Shown here: positions 20,821 to 34,349 of the stretch, one piece after another
Layout of the letters: every line of letters starts with the position of its first letter
Position numbering within the stretch: position 1 is the stretch's first letter
Assembly (NCBI GenBank): GCA_001695595.3
Contig: MBPM02000118.1
Coordinates: 62,001 to 126,000 of the forward strand
Source: Plasmopara viticola
Lineage: Eukaryota > Oomycota > Peronosporomycetes > Peronosporales > Peronosporaceae
Reading direction: 5' to 3'
DNA: 64,000 nt
The notes under the pieces: generated by a model
Told to the model about the DNA's origin: nothing
Seen by the model: the letters and a program-made list of their open reading frames with translations, nothing else
The model's database searches: none
Translations under genes and position numbers: made by a program

Positions 20821-23669
20821 TCAGGTTATATCTCAGCTGAGGGCTTTGAAGCGCCGTTGAACGTTGGTCATTAGTAGTGTTACCAAATTGTAATACATAA
20901 GTCACACGATGTCACGAGCATAAAAAATGCCTGCTTAGTTAGATGCACCGCTCAATTTTCATTAGCAGGAATAAGTTTTATAAAAACAAAATGTAGACTA
21001 TAAACACCACAGTTGTTTTATACAGAATTCTCAGCAAAACTAGACTTAAGTCTTGATATCAAAGCTTATACTAATCCTGGAAGTCAATAAGATAGTAATT
21101 TGTGTATGACAACGTTAAAAGTTTGAATTTACGCTCGTCTAAGCAAATACCTACATTAGTCCCACATCACCTCGGTAGCGATTGAAGCTAGTTAACACTT
21201 GGGTAGCTTAAACCGATCCTGCGTAAATTACGGATCGAATTGCTAATTTACCCTTGAGCATGCAACACGAGCTGAATAAGCTTACAGCCCTGCTCAACCC
21301 TAAGCAGGAGCATTGCTTTGTTATACAAGGACCCGATGCGATGAGTGTGCGTCTTTTGGCTCTTATACTTATAAGAACACTTTGCTAATACATCTACAGC
21401 ATAATATGACGTAGTCGCCATCGTCGCTGACACAGGCGTGTAAGCGGACCCCCCCCCAGATCTCACTTGTTCGCGCTCCATCGAAAGCAAGGAAAATGAT
21501 AAGCTCATGCTGTGGATCAGCAAGGCTGAATTGGCCATGATGCTCGCTCATTGCGCATGGAGAGGCAGAGAGTACTTTGGAGTTCAGTAGAAGAGAACGT
21601 GATTGGGCGCTCACGTACAATACCTCAGTCGAGGCGTCTTTTTCATCTAGGGTGAGCCAAAGCTAGTGCAAATCTTTTCGCCATTCGACTACGCGAATCG
21701 CGTTCTAACAGGGCTCCTCACAAAATGCCAAGAAAAGAGAACTTTGGTGATATTTGTCAGAAAAAAAATGAGAGCTACGTAGGCTGGTGTTGGTAGTACC
21801 ATTCTCGTAGTGGAAAGAACAACAACTGTCTAAAAAAAGAGGCTGCTAACGTACGCGGCCAGGTCGGAGGTAATTCGTATACAACCGAGAGGCTTGCATG
21901 TAGAGCAGAGAAAAGAAGAGTCTAGACATCTGAGCTGTGAGCTGGCGTATGGGCATTCGTCGATGTTTGACATTTGCCGATGTTGCCTGCACTAAACGAG
22001 CTGAGGTTCATTGAACCATTAAGTAACGTCATCCAGTCTCGGGGTTCTTTGCTGGAAAATGGACACACGAACTAAGCGCGGGAAAACCTGCTGAAGATTT
22101 TCTACGTATTGTGAAAAGGTGGCATTATATGAAATAATAGAGGGTATATAATGTGAAGAAAATATACGGTATTACCAGCAAGATATCGTTTAGAATTGAA
22201 GTTTCCACTAGAAGTTCTGTTAGCCTCGAGGGAGAATTGAAAGGTCACCAGATTCTATAATCTTGAAGGTCCGTACGGACCAGCGTGGCTTGCAGGCTTA
22301 AAGAACTCTAAATTGTTTAGGCAAATAATTGGTTGTCCACATTGGATTTGTGGTGTCCGTCAATTGCGCTCGACGCTCCTCTGTCAAAGGAAGTCAGCCA
22401 TAAGCTTAGGATTTATAAGCACACAAACGTAGTGTTGTCACTACTTAAATAATAGGTGTCACTGCTTGATTGATAAAGATGCAAAGTTTCTCGATATGAT
22501 AGCGTCAAACGCAGCTTACTTGTAAGTGTGGATACGAAGCATGGACTCAATCTGAATGGGACATTATGGGCTATACACCGTGCAGCTTTAGTGATGACAA
22601 ATCCGCTTATACAAGGTAGCAAAACCCCTATTGGGGCAGGTACTAATTCGAATCAGTCGACAGTTAAATCTGAAACGTAAGAGATAAATTCAATTAAGTG
22701 CTAACGGCTCACTAAAAAAGTCTTCAAGCAGTCAATGTTGAAATCGTCACGAATGGGGGCCTCATTGCTTAATACATCACGCCGGTAGGCTAATCTTGAC
22801 CAATATATGGCTCGAGGTCGTAATGCTACTTACGATCTTAAACGTTATTTTTGGTAGGTCGGCTGTAGCAAAATATAATTAAGCCGATTTTTTTTTCGAA
22901 GAGCGCGCGTACGTTCAAATTTCCGTTTTGCCTAATTGTAAGGACAGGACAGGGTTGTACATATTGAAAGTAGCTCAAAGTATGGTACTCAGATTTTTCA
23001 ATATGTTCCGGACAGTATAATAATTGCTCGGGGACTCAATGTGGATGGATATCCGCAGCGAGTTTGTGCGATGCAAACATGTTCTTAGCTCAACGACGTT
23101 GAGAATGACAATCCATAGTATGTCGCTCTTGTTTACAACCAATCTCAGCAAAGCTATAAGTAGCATGCTGGATAAAAATATTTTAGTCACTGATGACTTT
23201 GCACTGCCGTGTGCGATACCAATTGTAACCTCAACGGGCGGTCGTCATCAAAATTTGAGGCTCTGTATACTTGCTGACAGATTCCGTCTTTTCATTGTAA
23301 GTTAAATGTCAACATTACTATTCCGACAAATTTCCGACAGCTGAACATTCATGATAAATTCCGTCTTCTTCTTCTTCTCGAGAGAGAAAGAAGTCTACAA
23401 TGGATGTTTTCATTTGATTTCTGGCGCGACTACAATTCTGATAAGAAGCGTGTGTTTTCACCGCAACAAATTTTTTCGGCAACTCAATGGTGACCACAAG
23501 CCACGTGGCGATTCTGGACGCTGTGTCCGCGGTTATTGATCCGTCAGAACTGATCTCGCAGTATTTCTAATTACTTAGGCATCAAAAAATTTTAATGCTG
23601 CATCGTGGCGATTTTCGGTTGACCTTTGAAGTATTTTGTTCGGCTGTTGGAGTCTAGTGAACTCTTCGA
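20821..23669. other. No recognisable gene
   Basis: Only short frames of 60-96 codons on both strands, none matching a known family. An 11-base C run lies near 21,450. Confidence 0.45.
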
Positions 23670-24170
23670 GTGGACAGAAAATTGCAGCAAGAAGCCCAAT
23701 ATTCTCACACCGGCATCTTCGGGGTAAAGCCAGCTAATTTGAACATTTAGACTACGTGAAAATGCTGAAGAGTCCAGACTGAAAATATATCACTTCAACT
23801 TTGTTTGCTTTATGCAAACACACATGATCAATTTGTATCAAAACAGGAACACAATTGGTCATCCTTCTTTCACCACATTAGTTTGCGATTAACGCGCTCA
23901 AAGCGTGACGAATAATAAGGCTGGTATGTAGATTTTTGCGGTTGTCCAAGCGAATTAAAATAACCACGATCAATCATCGATTTACTTACATAAAGTCCGG
24001 TTATTACTTAAGAAGAGAACGTCGGGTGGACAAAACATAGCAGCAAGAAGCACAAAAATTTTACGCCGGAATCTGCTGGATGAAGCCAGCATACTTGACC
24101 ACCTATACTATATTGAAAGGCTAAAAAAACTACAGACAATGAAGCCGTCACATAAGCTCAAATTTGTTTT

Positions 24171-24241
24171 TGCAAAATCACATGATTAATTCGTACAAAT
24201 TTGATCACAATTTTGGTACGAATTAATCATGTCATTTTGTC
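24171..24241. repeat. Inverted duplication inside a satellite unit
   Basis: catgattaattcgtac (24,181-24,196) is followed 19 nt later by its exact complement (24,216-24,231). Pairing extends outward by several more bases with one mismatch. Confidence 0.8.
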
Positions 24242-27200
24242 CTACTTTCATCACATTTGTTTACAATTAACGCGCCTTAACATTAACGATAAATAAAGCT
24301 TGTATGAAGATTCAAACGATTCTCCAAGCGAACATGTAGATATCATACCGAAAAAAACCAAGACCGAAATCAACAATTATCGATTCACTCACAAAAACTT
24401 TGTATTTAAAGCGAGTATAACATAAAACGGAAACGTCGGGTGGACAGAAAATAGCAGCAAAAAGAAAAAAATCTTACATCGGAACCTGCCGGGTGAAGCC
24501 AGCTATCTTTAGTCTTAGACTTCATGGAGAGACTGAAAAGTACAAAATAGAAGCCATTACTTCAACTTTGTTTGCTTTTTGCAAATACGCATTTTCTATT
24601 CGTACCAAACAAGAACACTATTGATCATCCTACTTTCACCACATTTGTTTACGATAAGGCCCTCAGACAGTAATGAGACCAAATCCAACAATTATCTAAT
24701 CAATAACATCAAGTCCGTCTTTGGTGCAAATGTTTCTTCAAAAGAAAATGTCGAATGGACTGCAATAATTAGCAAGAAGCACAATACTTTCACACCAAAA
24801 TTTGCTGGGTAGAGCCAGCTATTTTAACCTTTTGAACTATATGGAAAAGCTAAAAGACAACAGACAAAGAAGCTGTCACATAAACCCATATTTGCTTTTT
24901 GCTATCAAACATGACCAATTCGTACCAAAATTGGAACACGATTAATCATCCTTCTTTCATCACATATAACCCGCTTAAACGGTAAAAAAAATACGACTTG
25001 TGTGAAAATTATTGCTGTTTTCCGAGCGAAAATGCAATATTGGCTCGAAAATATACCAATACGAAATTCAACAATTTTCGATGGACTTAGATAAAGTCCG
25101 TATTTGAGGCGATCATAACTTAAAAAGAAAACGTCGGGTGGACCGAAAATAGCAGAAACGAGCGCAATATTCTTGAACCGTAATCTTCCGGGTGAAGCCA
25201 AATGTCTTTGCCACCTAGACAGTATGGAACAGTCTGACAAGTACAGACAAAGAAGCCGTCACATTAATCTACGCTTGCTTTTCGCAAACACACACAATCT
25301 ACTCGTTTCAAAGCAACAACACAATTGATAATCCTACTTTCAACACTTCTGTTAACGACCAACGCGCTCAATTAGCAACGACAAAGAGGCTCGTAACCAT
25401 GCAAATATGCAGATATTGTTCCTGAAATAAACCAAGACCAATTTCAACAACTATAGATTCTCGTTCATTAAGTCCGTAATAAGAGCGATTATAACTTTAA
25501 AAAAGAGTCGGGTGAAGAGAAAATTGCAGCAAGAGGGACGATAAATCACACCGAAATTGGCCGGGAGAGGTCAGCTATCTTAACCACCTAGACGAAATAG
25601 AGAGGCTAAAACTATAGAAAAGAAGCCGTCGCAAAAAATATGTTCGTGATGTGCAAACACTTGCGATCTACTCGTACCAATCAAGAACACAACTGATCAT
25701 CACATTTGTAAACGATTAACACTCCTGTACAGCAACAATAATTAAGCTTGTATAAAGCTTGTAGCGATTGTCCAAGCGAACATGCATATCAATAAACAAG
25801 GTCAGTTCAACAATTATCAACTTACCTGAACAAAATCCGAAATTATAGCGATTTCAACTCAAGAAGAAAACGTCGGATGAAGCAACAAGAAGCACATTAT
25901 TCTCAAAAAGTAATCTGCTGGTTGAAGCCAGCTTCCTTAACTACCTAGACAATCTAAAGAGGTTGAGAAGTACAGACTCGAAGCCGTCACATCAACCTAC
26001 GCTTGCTATTCGCATACACACACGATCTTCTCGTTACATAACATCAACCCAATCGATCATCCCACTTTCAGCTTTTTGTTGACGACTAACGTATTTACCT
26101 AGCAACAATAAAAAAGGCTTGTATAAAGATTTTGGCGGGTTTCCGTGCAAATATGCAGGTATTGTTCCTAAAATAAACCAAGACCAATCTCAACAATTAA
26201 CGTACATATAGGCCGCGATAAGGGAGACTATAACTTAATGTCGGGTGAAGAGACATTGGCGGCAAGAGGCACGAAATTCTCATAACGGACTCTAACGGGT
26301 AAAGCCAGCTCTCTTAACCACTTAGTTAATGTAGAAAGACTGAAAAAATCAGATTAGGAAGTCTTCCCATTGACCTTTGTTTTCTTTTCGCAAGCACACA
26401 CGATCTATACGTGTTAAAACAGGATTATTGATCGCCCCCATACAGTAAAGACAAATTAGGCTTGCATGAACATCTTAGCAGTATTTCAAAAGGATATACA
26501 GATTGTGTCTCGAAAACAAACCGAGACCAAATAGAACATTTTTTTTATCCTCATACATAAAATTCCTGATAAAAGCGCGTATAAGCTTAGAAGAAAAAGT
26601 CGGGTCACCAAAAGATGGCGACAATAAGCAAAATGTTCCCGCCCCGGAAATTGCTTGGTAAAGCGAATTATCCTATCTTCCTAGACTATGTGAGAAGACT
26701 GAAAAGTACAGTTAATAAAACATTACATAATCCAAATTTCGCTTCTTGCAAATACAAGCCCTCCTGATCATATGTCCCAAGCGCAAATTAAGATGCTGTC
26801 TCGAAAGTGAACCAGAATCAAACATAAAATTATCAATTCGCGTTCATATAATATTTGAAAAGATCGCATATAGCTAAAGAAGAAAACCTCGAGTCACCAT
26901 AAAAGATCAGCAAAAAGCACAAAGTTCTTAAATCAGAATTTGAGCCCGGGCCTGCTGAATTTTTGTCGGCTATCCTAACATTCCAGACTATATGGAAAGG
27001 CTATTGAACAAACTAACAATTCTTCACATACGATCGCGTTTTGCAAAACACGCGATCTACCAAAATTGGCACACCACTGAACCTATTTTCGCCACGTTCG
27101 TTTAAAATCGCCGTTTAGCATTGCGAATAGCCTTTTATCATCACACTTGTCAGTAGATTTAGTGGTATCTCAAGTGTATGTAGTGGTACTGTATTTAAAA

Positions 27201-27420
27201 TAAACACGAAAGATAAATAACGTTAATCTATTTGCGAACGTAAAGTGCCTATAAGGGGCGCATATAGCTGGAAGAGTATATTTCGAGCCACAAAAAAAGC
27301 AGCAAGAAGCACAATATTTCCACACGAGACCTTAAAGCTCAGGTCTGCGGTGTGAAATCACCAATTAAAAAGCCTAGGCTATATGGGAAGGCTAAAAGGT
27401 ACAGACTAACAAACCTCCAC

Positions 27421-27472
27421 ACCTGTTTTGCTACGAGTAGATCACCCATGATGTACTCGTAGCAAAACAGGT
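27421..27472. repeat. Perfect 19-bp inverted repeat inside a satellite unit
   Basis: acctgttttgctacgagta (27,421-27,439) and its exact complement (27,454-27,472) flank a 14-nt loop. It lies at the same part of the unit (the ctcgtacc block) as the foldback at 24,181. Confidence 0.85.
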
Positions 27473-29640
27473 CCACGACTTCTCATCCCTCAATTCTCAT
27501 AATTGATTAAAATAAACACTTCCAAACAGAAACGACGCATTTTTTACAAACGGGCTCGTATGGAATATTAAACGGTATCCCGAGCGCGTATGCAGATACT
27601 GACTAAAACAAAAGAAAAAAATCAAAAATAAAATAATATTCATTGGCCCGCGTACATAAAACCCATTAAGAAGCGTGTTTAGCCTTTAAAAAAAGCGAAA
27701 AGGCACTAAAAATAGCAGTTAGAAGCACAAGCTTCTCAGATCGGAGCTTAAACTCGCGTCTGCGCGGCCAAAGACAATTAGCCTTACCGCCTAGACGAGA
27801 TGGGAGAGCTGAACAGTACACATTTGCAAATTGTCACATAATCAATGTCGCAATCACACACAGTCCACTCGTACCAGAAACACCAATTATTCACCAACTT
27901 TATACCAGATGGATGCACTGCGAGACCCCTTTTATCATCAAAAGTCGCATGTCGATTTTTACGATACAGCAACTGCATACGAGAATTCGGCTGGATAAAA
28001 GCCAATTATCCTATCCGCATGGGCTAATTTACAAACAAACAAACTGTCACATTGACAAGCGCTTGTGTTTTGCGAAGGAAATTTTACAATCGCCGTTACA
28101 CGTACCTAAGCTCTCTTAAATGGCCCGTATATCTCAAAAAGAAAGTAAAAGAAGAGCCGCAAGAAGAACTATGCTTGCCATCGTGACTTAAATGTGTTTC
28201 TGCAGAGTGAGAGCTGGTAATTTCTCGACTCTATGAAAAGGCTGCAAAGTACAAACGAACTGTCGCGTAAAGATTCTCTCACCTTCAGCACACACGCACG
28301 ATCTGCTCGGAGCAAAATGGGCTCATCCTACTCTCATCACACCCGCTTGAGAGATATGCGCACAACCATCAACAACAAACCTATTAAACGTCAAGCTCGA
28401 ATGCATAAAACTCAAGCGCATATGCAGATATGGTCACGCAAGTACACCAAAGCCAAGAGTAATATACATCGATCTGGGTACATAATATTTCTTGAACAAG
28501 CGCGAAAATTAAAAAGGAAATGCATCGAGGCACCAGAAATGTGCAGTAACAAGAACAAAGCTCCCACGCCAGGACTCGAACCAGGGTGTGCTGGGTAAAA
28601 GCCAATCACTTTTACCACCTCGACCATCTAAAAGGCGCAAAAGTATAAGCTTACGGAATTCTAAATCCGATATTCGCATACACGCATGATATACCCGAAA
28701 CAAAGCAGGCAAACCGTCGATCAACTTACTTCTATCACGATAAATGTGCTAAAAAAATCTCTTCTATTACAAAGTTCGTATGCAAAGTTGAACCGCAAAC
28801 CATGCGCGTATGCAGATACTGTCACAAAAATAAGCAAAGCTAACGGTAACGGCTTACATAAAATCTCTTGGAAGATCACATACGATTTAAAAGAAGGCCA
28901 GAGCCACCAGAATATAGCAACGAGAACCACAATCTCTCATGCCGAGATGCCTGCCGGGTGATCGCCAGCTACCCTTCCCGCCTATACAATTTGGGAAGGT
29001 CTGAATTTGATTGGAGCTTTTATATTTCTGAGTGCGCCAAAACTAACAAGCCGTCACATTACTACGCGCTCACTCTTTGCGCACATACACAATCTACTTG
29101 GAGCAAAACAAGCCCACCATTGATTATCGCTGATAACGATGCGCTGAACATTTACGGTGCCTCATTCATCATCAAGCACGTCTGCAGATATTGCTTTGAA
29201 AATATACCAATTCCATGCATAACAATAATTGATCTGCGAACTCAAAATCCATGACAGAGCGCGTATAACTTAAATAAAAAAATCGAGCGAAAGAAAGAGC
29301 AGCAAGAAGCACAATGTGCCCACATTGAGACTTTAAACCAGTTTGCTAAGTCAGTTTGCCAAGTAAAAGCCGGTTAATCTAAACACCTAGACTATATGGT
29401 AAAGCTAAGAAGTTTAAACTTACAAACCGTCACGAAAAGCAGAAACACTTTCTGCAAAATAAAGCAAGATCTTCTTGGATCAAAGTACACCGTTAATAAA
29501 CCAACTCTCATCCGATTTGTCCAAAATCAATACTAATGACTCATGACAATACATTTTTTCCGAACACTTGTATGCAGACGGTGTCACGAAAGCAAATCAA
29601 ATCCATAAGAATCATCGCTCCGCGTGCACAATGTGGGCTC

Positions 29641-30960
29641 TTAGCCCTTTGTGTTCGAATCATACCACGCATCCTTAGGATGGCAAAGGTTCTTGCGATA
29701 CTTAAGTAAACAAAGGACGTAAATCCTTGAATCATGTACAAGCTGCATAGTACGCTGATAATAGCAGATGATAAAATTGAAACAAAAAAATATCGCGATG
29801 AGCACGCCGAGACATAGGTAGGAATCCATTGAGGGCGTCAGTAATTTGGGCAGACAATATTTTGTTACAGGCTTTGCTTAGGCATACTTGGATGATGCTT
29901 TCGTCCACAGATACTGTAAAGCAGATTTGTCGGCTGTTCAGAACTTTAAGGTAACCTTTTGTCAGATTGCGAGATCATGAAAATCACGAAAATTATAAAA
30001 TCAGTTAATGTGTCTTTGGAGCTTCGGCTCCACTAAAGTTGATCCGACTAGCAAAAAAATAAGAGTCACTTCAACTTTTTCACGCTATAATAGTATTTGA
30101 TGAAGCAATTTGACCAAACAAAGTACCAAGTAAAATTTAGTGCTGATGTTGTGGGTCTTGCAAAGCCTTTATTCAAACTGTTTATAAGATGCATTAAGGG
30201 CTGCTGAGGTAGCCACCACCATGACACTTTTTATCATCGAGAAAGCTTTCTGCGAGGTCCAATTCTGGCTTTGTTAGATGAAAAAGTCGAACAGGTTGAT
30301 TTCAAGCTTTTTTTTCTTCTTCATCCTTTTTCATGCTTTGGACTCTATCATCGAGTGCAAATTACTGCAATTAGATGAGCACGATCATGAGCAAGCCATC
30401 TCTTATAAAGTCTAAGCAGCTTCAAGCTACTTAGTGAAGTTAATTCATCAATGATAAGCAATAGCTTGCCATGAAGTACGCACTGATGGAGAACTTAAAA
30501 CACTTTCTGTAAGTCCCCTTGTGCTATTCATACTACGCGTACTTGCTGAGGACGACAAAGGTTTTTCCAGCATGTGACCCAACCAAGGACGTATTGCTTA
30601 GCAATATGTTCGAGTGCAGGCTGCATAGCGCATTGATTTTGGTAGATGGCTACTACTAAATCGAGCGACGGACTCTCGCGGGTATGAGTACGTCGTGGAA
30701 GATGCATTGTAAATATATAGTGATGGTCTAAGGGCCAGAAAATTTCCGTCAATGTTTACATGTATGATGGCACAATTTCTTTGACCTTTACTGGTTCTGC
30801 CCGGGTACACCCCGACATGTATTCATCTATAGACTCAATGAAGTTAGATCATCGGCTTGCATAGATCAGATAAATTTGCAAAGACAAATTATCAGGGTGA
30901 TAAGGACTACAAGAAATGTGGCTAATATTGACTAACTTGTCTATGGGACAGACAAGTGAA
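29641..30960. repeat. Decayed repeat present twice; otherwise nothing recognised
   Basis: 29,680-29,770 and 30,545-30,655 share blocks in order: ggacgacaaaggttttt-type, accaaggacgta, and gcaggctgcatagcgcattgat-type. They are two old copies of one element in the same orientation. Encoded frames on the minus strand match nothing I know. Confidence 0.4.
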
Positions 30961-31610
30961 ACGTTTTCGGCTAATCGTCAGCAGTTATGACGTTCGAATA
31001 GACCAGAAGCCACCCCGGCTTGTCTACGCTATGATCTTGTTTTAATAATGATCTGACCAAAGCAACTATTTTAGAGCCAACAGCTGGTATTGCAGGTCTC
31101 GTATAACTTATGTGTGAGCTATTGATACGGTCATTGACTGCTCCAACAATATACTGCTTTTGATAGCCTGTGTAAACGCCAGGCACATTTGCTCCTCCGC
31201 AATTTAGGCCGCCTTGGCTCCATATGTACCAAAAAAAGTGAGTTTGCTTTTCTTTGGGGTGAAAAGCCGTGAGCTCCACGCCACGTTAGGTCTTCCGCCA
31301 GGTCTACGTGAGCCTGTGCTGCCACCGCTCTTCAGCGTAAGCTTTTGCTCGTAGAGATTGAGCGGTGCGACGTGTTCCAGCTATGAAGAATTGCTGATGC
31401 AGCCGCCGCCTCAGGACCATAGGAGCCAACAAGTCTTCTGAGCAGTGCGACATGCTTGCCTTGTAGATGCAGGAATGTGATTCTAACAATATCGAAATCT
31501 TTGTGAAAACGCGTGGGCATAAATCGACAAGACAGCGGTACCAGGCATGACGGGGTCACACAGCAGGATGTGTGCAGGAAGATACACGATCTTTTGGTGA
31601 GCAACACTTC
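30961..31610 (-). pseudogene. Possible trypsin-like (S1) protease pseudogene
   Basis: A minus-strand frame contains GGLNCGGANVPGVYTGYQ, which resembles the C-terminal SWG.GCA...PGVYTRV segment of S1 serine proteases. Upstream stretches (KDFDIVRITF, KHVALLRRL) could correspond to the DIALLRL region, and ILHSWNTSHRS to the GWGTT turn. No intact His-Asp-Ser triad or GDSGGP is visible, and the frame shifts several times. Oomycetes have many secreted S1 homologues, including glucanase-inhibitor-like proteins without catalytic residues, so a dead relative is plausible. Chance resemblance cannot be excluded. Confidence 0.35.
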
Positions 31611-31905
31611 ATTATTCTCGGCCTTGAAAGGTTTGACTTGTGCGATTGATTAGTTTAAAGATACTGTAAGCGTATACAATATAATTCTTTGGCTCGTTAT
31701 TACATAATATCTATTACAACGAAAGTACGTATACATCAATGCGCTATAGTGTAGACAAATGAAGTTAGACTCAATTATTAATTTTAATTAGTAGTATTCA
31801 GTACTATTTTGAGAGAAGCCAACTAATATATTGCTCCGTGCGACACTGTTACGCCCCCCACAAAAGCATCTCGGTCGAGCTTTCTTGATTGTCGCTTCAA
31901 CTGCC
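31611..31905. other. Upstream region of the capping-enzyme gene
   Basis: AT-rich leader preceding the chosen ATG at 31,906. The frame is open upstream to 31,831 but without another ATG. Confidence 0.4.
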
Positions 31906-34077
31906 ATGTCAAAGCGCGACCACTCCAAAATCTCGTCAGGTAGTGTGCTCAACAGTATGCTTAGCTCGCTATCGCGAACAAATGAATCTGCACTTACGGC
32001 TAAGAAAGCAGAGGCACAGGTGGCCAAGCTCACGGCTGGCCGCGGTCAAACTATCTCCATTGATGATAAGTCGGCTGCTCCTGACGCTGCCATCGCTCAA
32101 TTTCTACAGGACATGCGAGCGCTAATCGATGACAAGGGCTTTGGTGCCAACGTGGAGGTGGAGCTTAGATTCGGCTGTATAACGTCGTGTCTGCAGGAGG
32201 CCCGCTGTCGTCCCTCCCAGGAAGGTCTTGACGCCGCTGTCATGCTCACCGACGTTCAAATGAAGGCTGTGGGCGCCAAGTTTGTTCCTGGTGTAGCCGA
32301 GATGGACTACAAGGGTTTTATGCGTGGTGTGGAGGGTATGCTGCGTGGAGATGCGTATTTGGACCACAAAGAGAAGCAGGTGGTACACAACATGGGTCAG
32401 TCCAAGCGAATTGTGCAGGATATCGACCCGCAGAGTAATATGCGTGGTAAGCCTATGGTACAAGTAAAAGAGCGCCTTGGTACCATTGACCTTTTTTTGC
32501 CGCGCTGTCAGTACGACTGTCGCGTGTCGATCTCGTGCGAGTTTCCCTTGCGTGAGCTCGAGGGGGACATGAGCGAGATGCCTGCAGCTGAGAGTGTTCG
32601 TCACAAAGATCGCGTATCGGCGGTTGGACGCGACTTGCGTGTTGACCTCACCCAGGTGCTTGAGGAGAGCACAAACAAAAGATCGTTTGAGGTTGAGGTG
32701 GAACTGAGCGAACCAGCTGTTAATGGATGGCTTAGTCAACCGGACGAAAATGGTCAGAGCTGGAAGAGTGCTGTTGAGACATCGTCTATGCTCTGGAAAA
32801 TAGTCAAGTACTTTATGCCAAACGCGGGTCAAGCATTTAAGCGCCATTGGGATTTTCCAGGCGCGACCGAGATACAAAATGCTTATCAAGGCCGACTGGG
32901 CATCCGTGGCAAATTCAGTGGGACGATGCCTGTGGGGTTTGCGCGCTGGCATATTCCATTCGTGCAAAGTCGTGAGTATTTTGTCTCCGAAAAAACAGAT
33001 GGAGTTCGCTTTTTTTTAGTTGTGGCTGGTGGCACGACTGTGCTAATAGATCGCTCCAATTCGCCTTTTGCTGCATCTGGGCTGGACTTGTTAAAGTTAG
33101 TGTTGCCAGAAGGCACGGTGCTTGACGGCGAATTTGTGGTGCGTTGTCAATTTCAAATCGCCAGCCAAAATGTTTAATGAGGTATCGGTCAACGGTGCTG
33201 TCTTTTTATAGTTTCATCAGAAGGACAAGCGATATGTTTTCATTGTGTTCGACATCATTGCGACTGGCCCGTCCGCTGAGGACTCCCATGTTGAGAAACC
33301 ATTTGTTGAGCGCCTTCGAATACTGAATGATTTTCTGTCGGAAGAGTAAGTATTATTAGTAGGTTCTTCGGAGATTTAAGACAGTTTTTAATGCTCACGG
33401 TCTTTGCAATTTGTAGGGGGCCGTACGCATCAGGCATTCGAAACTTAGACATTAATCGACATGCAATATTGTTTATTCTTCGCAAGAAGTGGGTGCCACA
33501 CCGTCACATTATGGAAGTTTTTCGCCAAATTCAGCGTGTTCAAAAGCGTGATCACAGCATTGGCCGCATCTTTAGCGATGATAAGCGAGTTCACTATACG
33601 GACGGCATGGTGTTTTGCCCCAATACAAAATATGTGACCAACACAAATCAAGAGTATCTGAAGTGGAAGTGGTCGGATCTCATCACGGTGGACTTCTTGG
33701 CCACGGTAAACCAGACAGCTGATGGCGTCCAGCTGTCATGCGGTGGTCCTCGCAACACACACATTGAGCTTGATTCGATTGTTCGGTTAGATCCGAAGGA
33801 TGTGCCTATAGTGCTTAAGCTGGTCTCAAGGACGCCCAACCGTCAGGCAGTGCTGGAATTTGCTTTCAATGCTGATAAGGGCCTTTGGAACTACAAATGC
33901 GCGCGTCCTGATAAGGACTGCGCCAACTACATTCGTACGGTGCTTGGCTCGCTTGTAAATATGGCCGAAGGTATCTCAGAGGAAGAGCTCCAATATCGAC
34001 TATCGAACCCAAATGGCCAAGAATGGAACAACCACATGAAGAATATGCGTCGCACACTTCTCGAGCAGTACAAGTGA
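31906..34077 (+). CDS. mRNA capping enzyme: tunnel-type RNA triphosphatase fused to guanylyltransferase
   Basis: Exons 31,906-33,138, 33,212-33,345 and 33,417-34,077 join in phase through introns of 73 nt (GTGCGT...TAG) and 71 nt (GTAAGT...TAG), giving 675 residues. It caps nascent Pol II transcripts in the nucleus: the triphosphatase removes the 5' gamma phosphate and the guanylyltransferase adds GMP. The N-terminal half carries the triphosphate-tunnel motifs VEVELRFG (about 82-89), VKERLGTIDLFLP with YDCRVSISCEF, and SFEVEVELS (about 260). The guanylyltransferase has motif I EKTDG with nucleophile Lys363, motif III LDGEFV, IIIa FIVFDII, IV TDGMVF, V KWKW and an OB-fold WNYKCARPDK. The tail to QYK is short, with no methyltransferase. 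A 281-codon antisense frame at 32,122-32,967 is a shadow. Confidence 0.93.
33139..33211 (+). other. Intron 1 of capping-enzyme gene
   Basis: 73 nt, donor GTGCGT and acceptor TTTTTATAG, phase 0; restores ...LDGEFV|FHQKDKRYVF. Confidence 0.85.
33346..33416 (+). other. Intron 2 of capping-enzyme gene
   Basis: 71 nt, donor GTAAGT and acceptor TTTGTAG, phase 2; restores ...FLSEE|GPYASGIR. Confidence 0.85.
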
Positions 34078-34349
34078 AGTATTGTAGTGTCCGCAAGAAT
34101 TGGCGCCCACAAAGCCTCCATAGGGATAGCGTAACACTCCAAATTACATACTACCTGGAAACGCGAAACGAACTATGCCAGCCCTGCGAAAAAAAGATAG
34201 CCCTTGTAGTTTTGGCATGATAAAGCCGGGACGTCATCTAAGGAGTTTGCAGAGTTTTAGTAATAAAAAAACACTCAACCCTAAATGCACTTTTCAACAT
34301 TCTACTGTAATTTACGCAACATAGGCAGTCCCGGATTCTCTCGACGATT

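Larger units (their letters stand above)
23670..29640 (-). repeat. Large degenerate tRNA-Glu satellite, about 16 units (R5)
   Basis: tRNA-derived cores recur near 23,705, 24,062, 24,478, 24,790, 25,175, 25,555, 25,908, 26,278, 26,640, 26,936, 27,330, 27,745, 28,190, 28,564, 28,940 and 29,330, mostly 300-420 bp apart. Recognisable pieces are atctgctgggtgaagccagctat..taaccacctagactatatggaaaggct, the cacacacgatctactcgtacc block and the gcagatattgtc.cgaaa block. The core at 28,564-28,632 still carries gactcgaaccagggtgtgctgggtaaaagcc. No core keeps a foldable cloverleaf. Confidence 0.85.

Noticed and set aside
32122..32967. 281-codon open frame on the minus strand
   Set aside because: It lies entirely antisense to exon 1 of the capping enzyme, has no recognisable domain, and the plus-strand reading explains the sequence.
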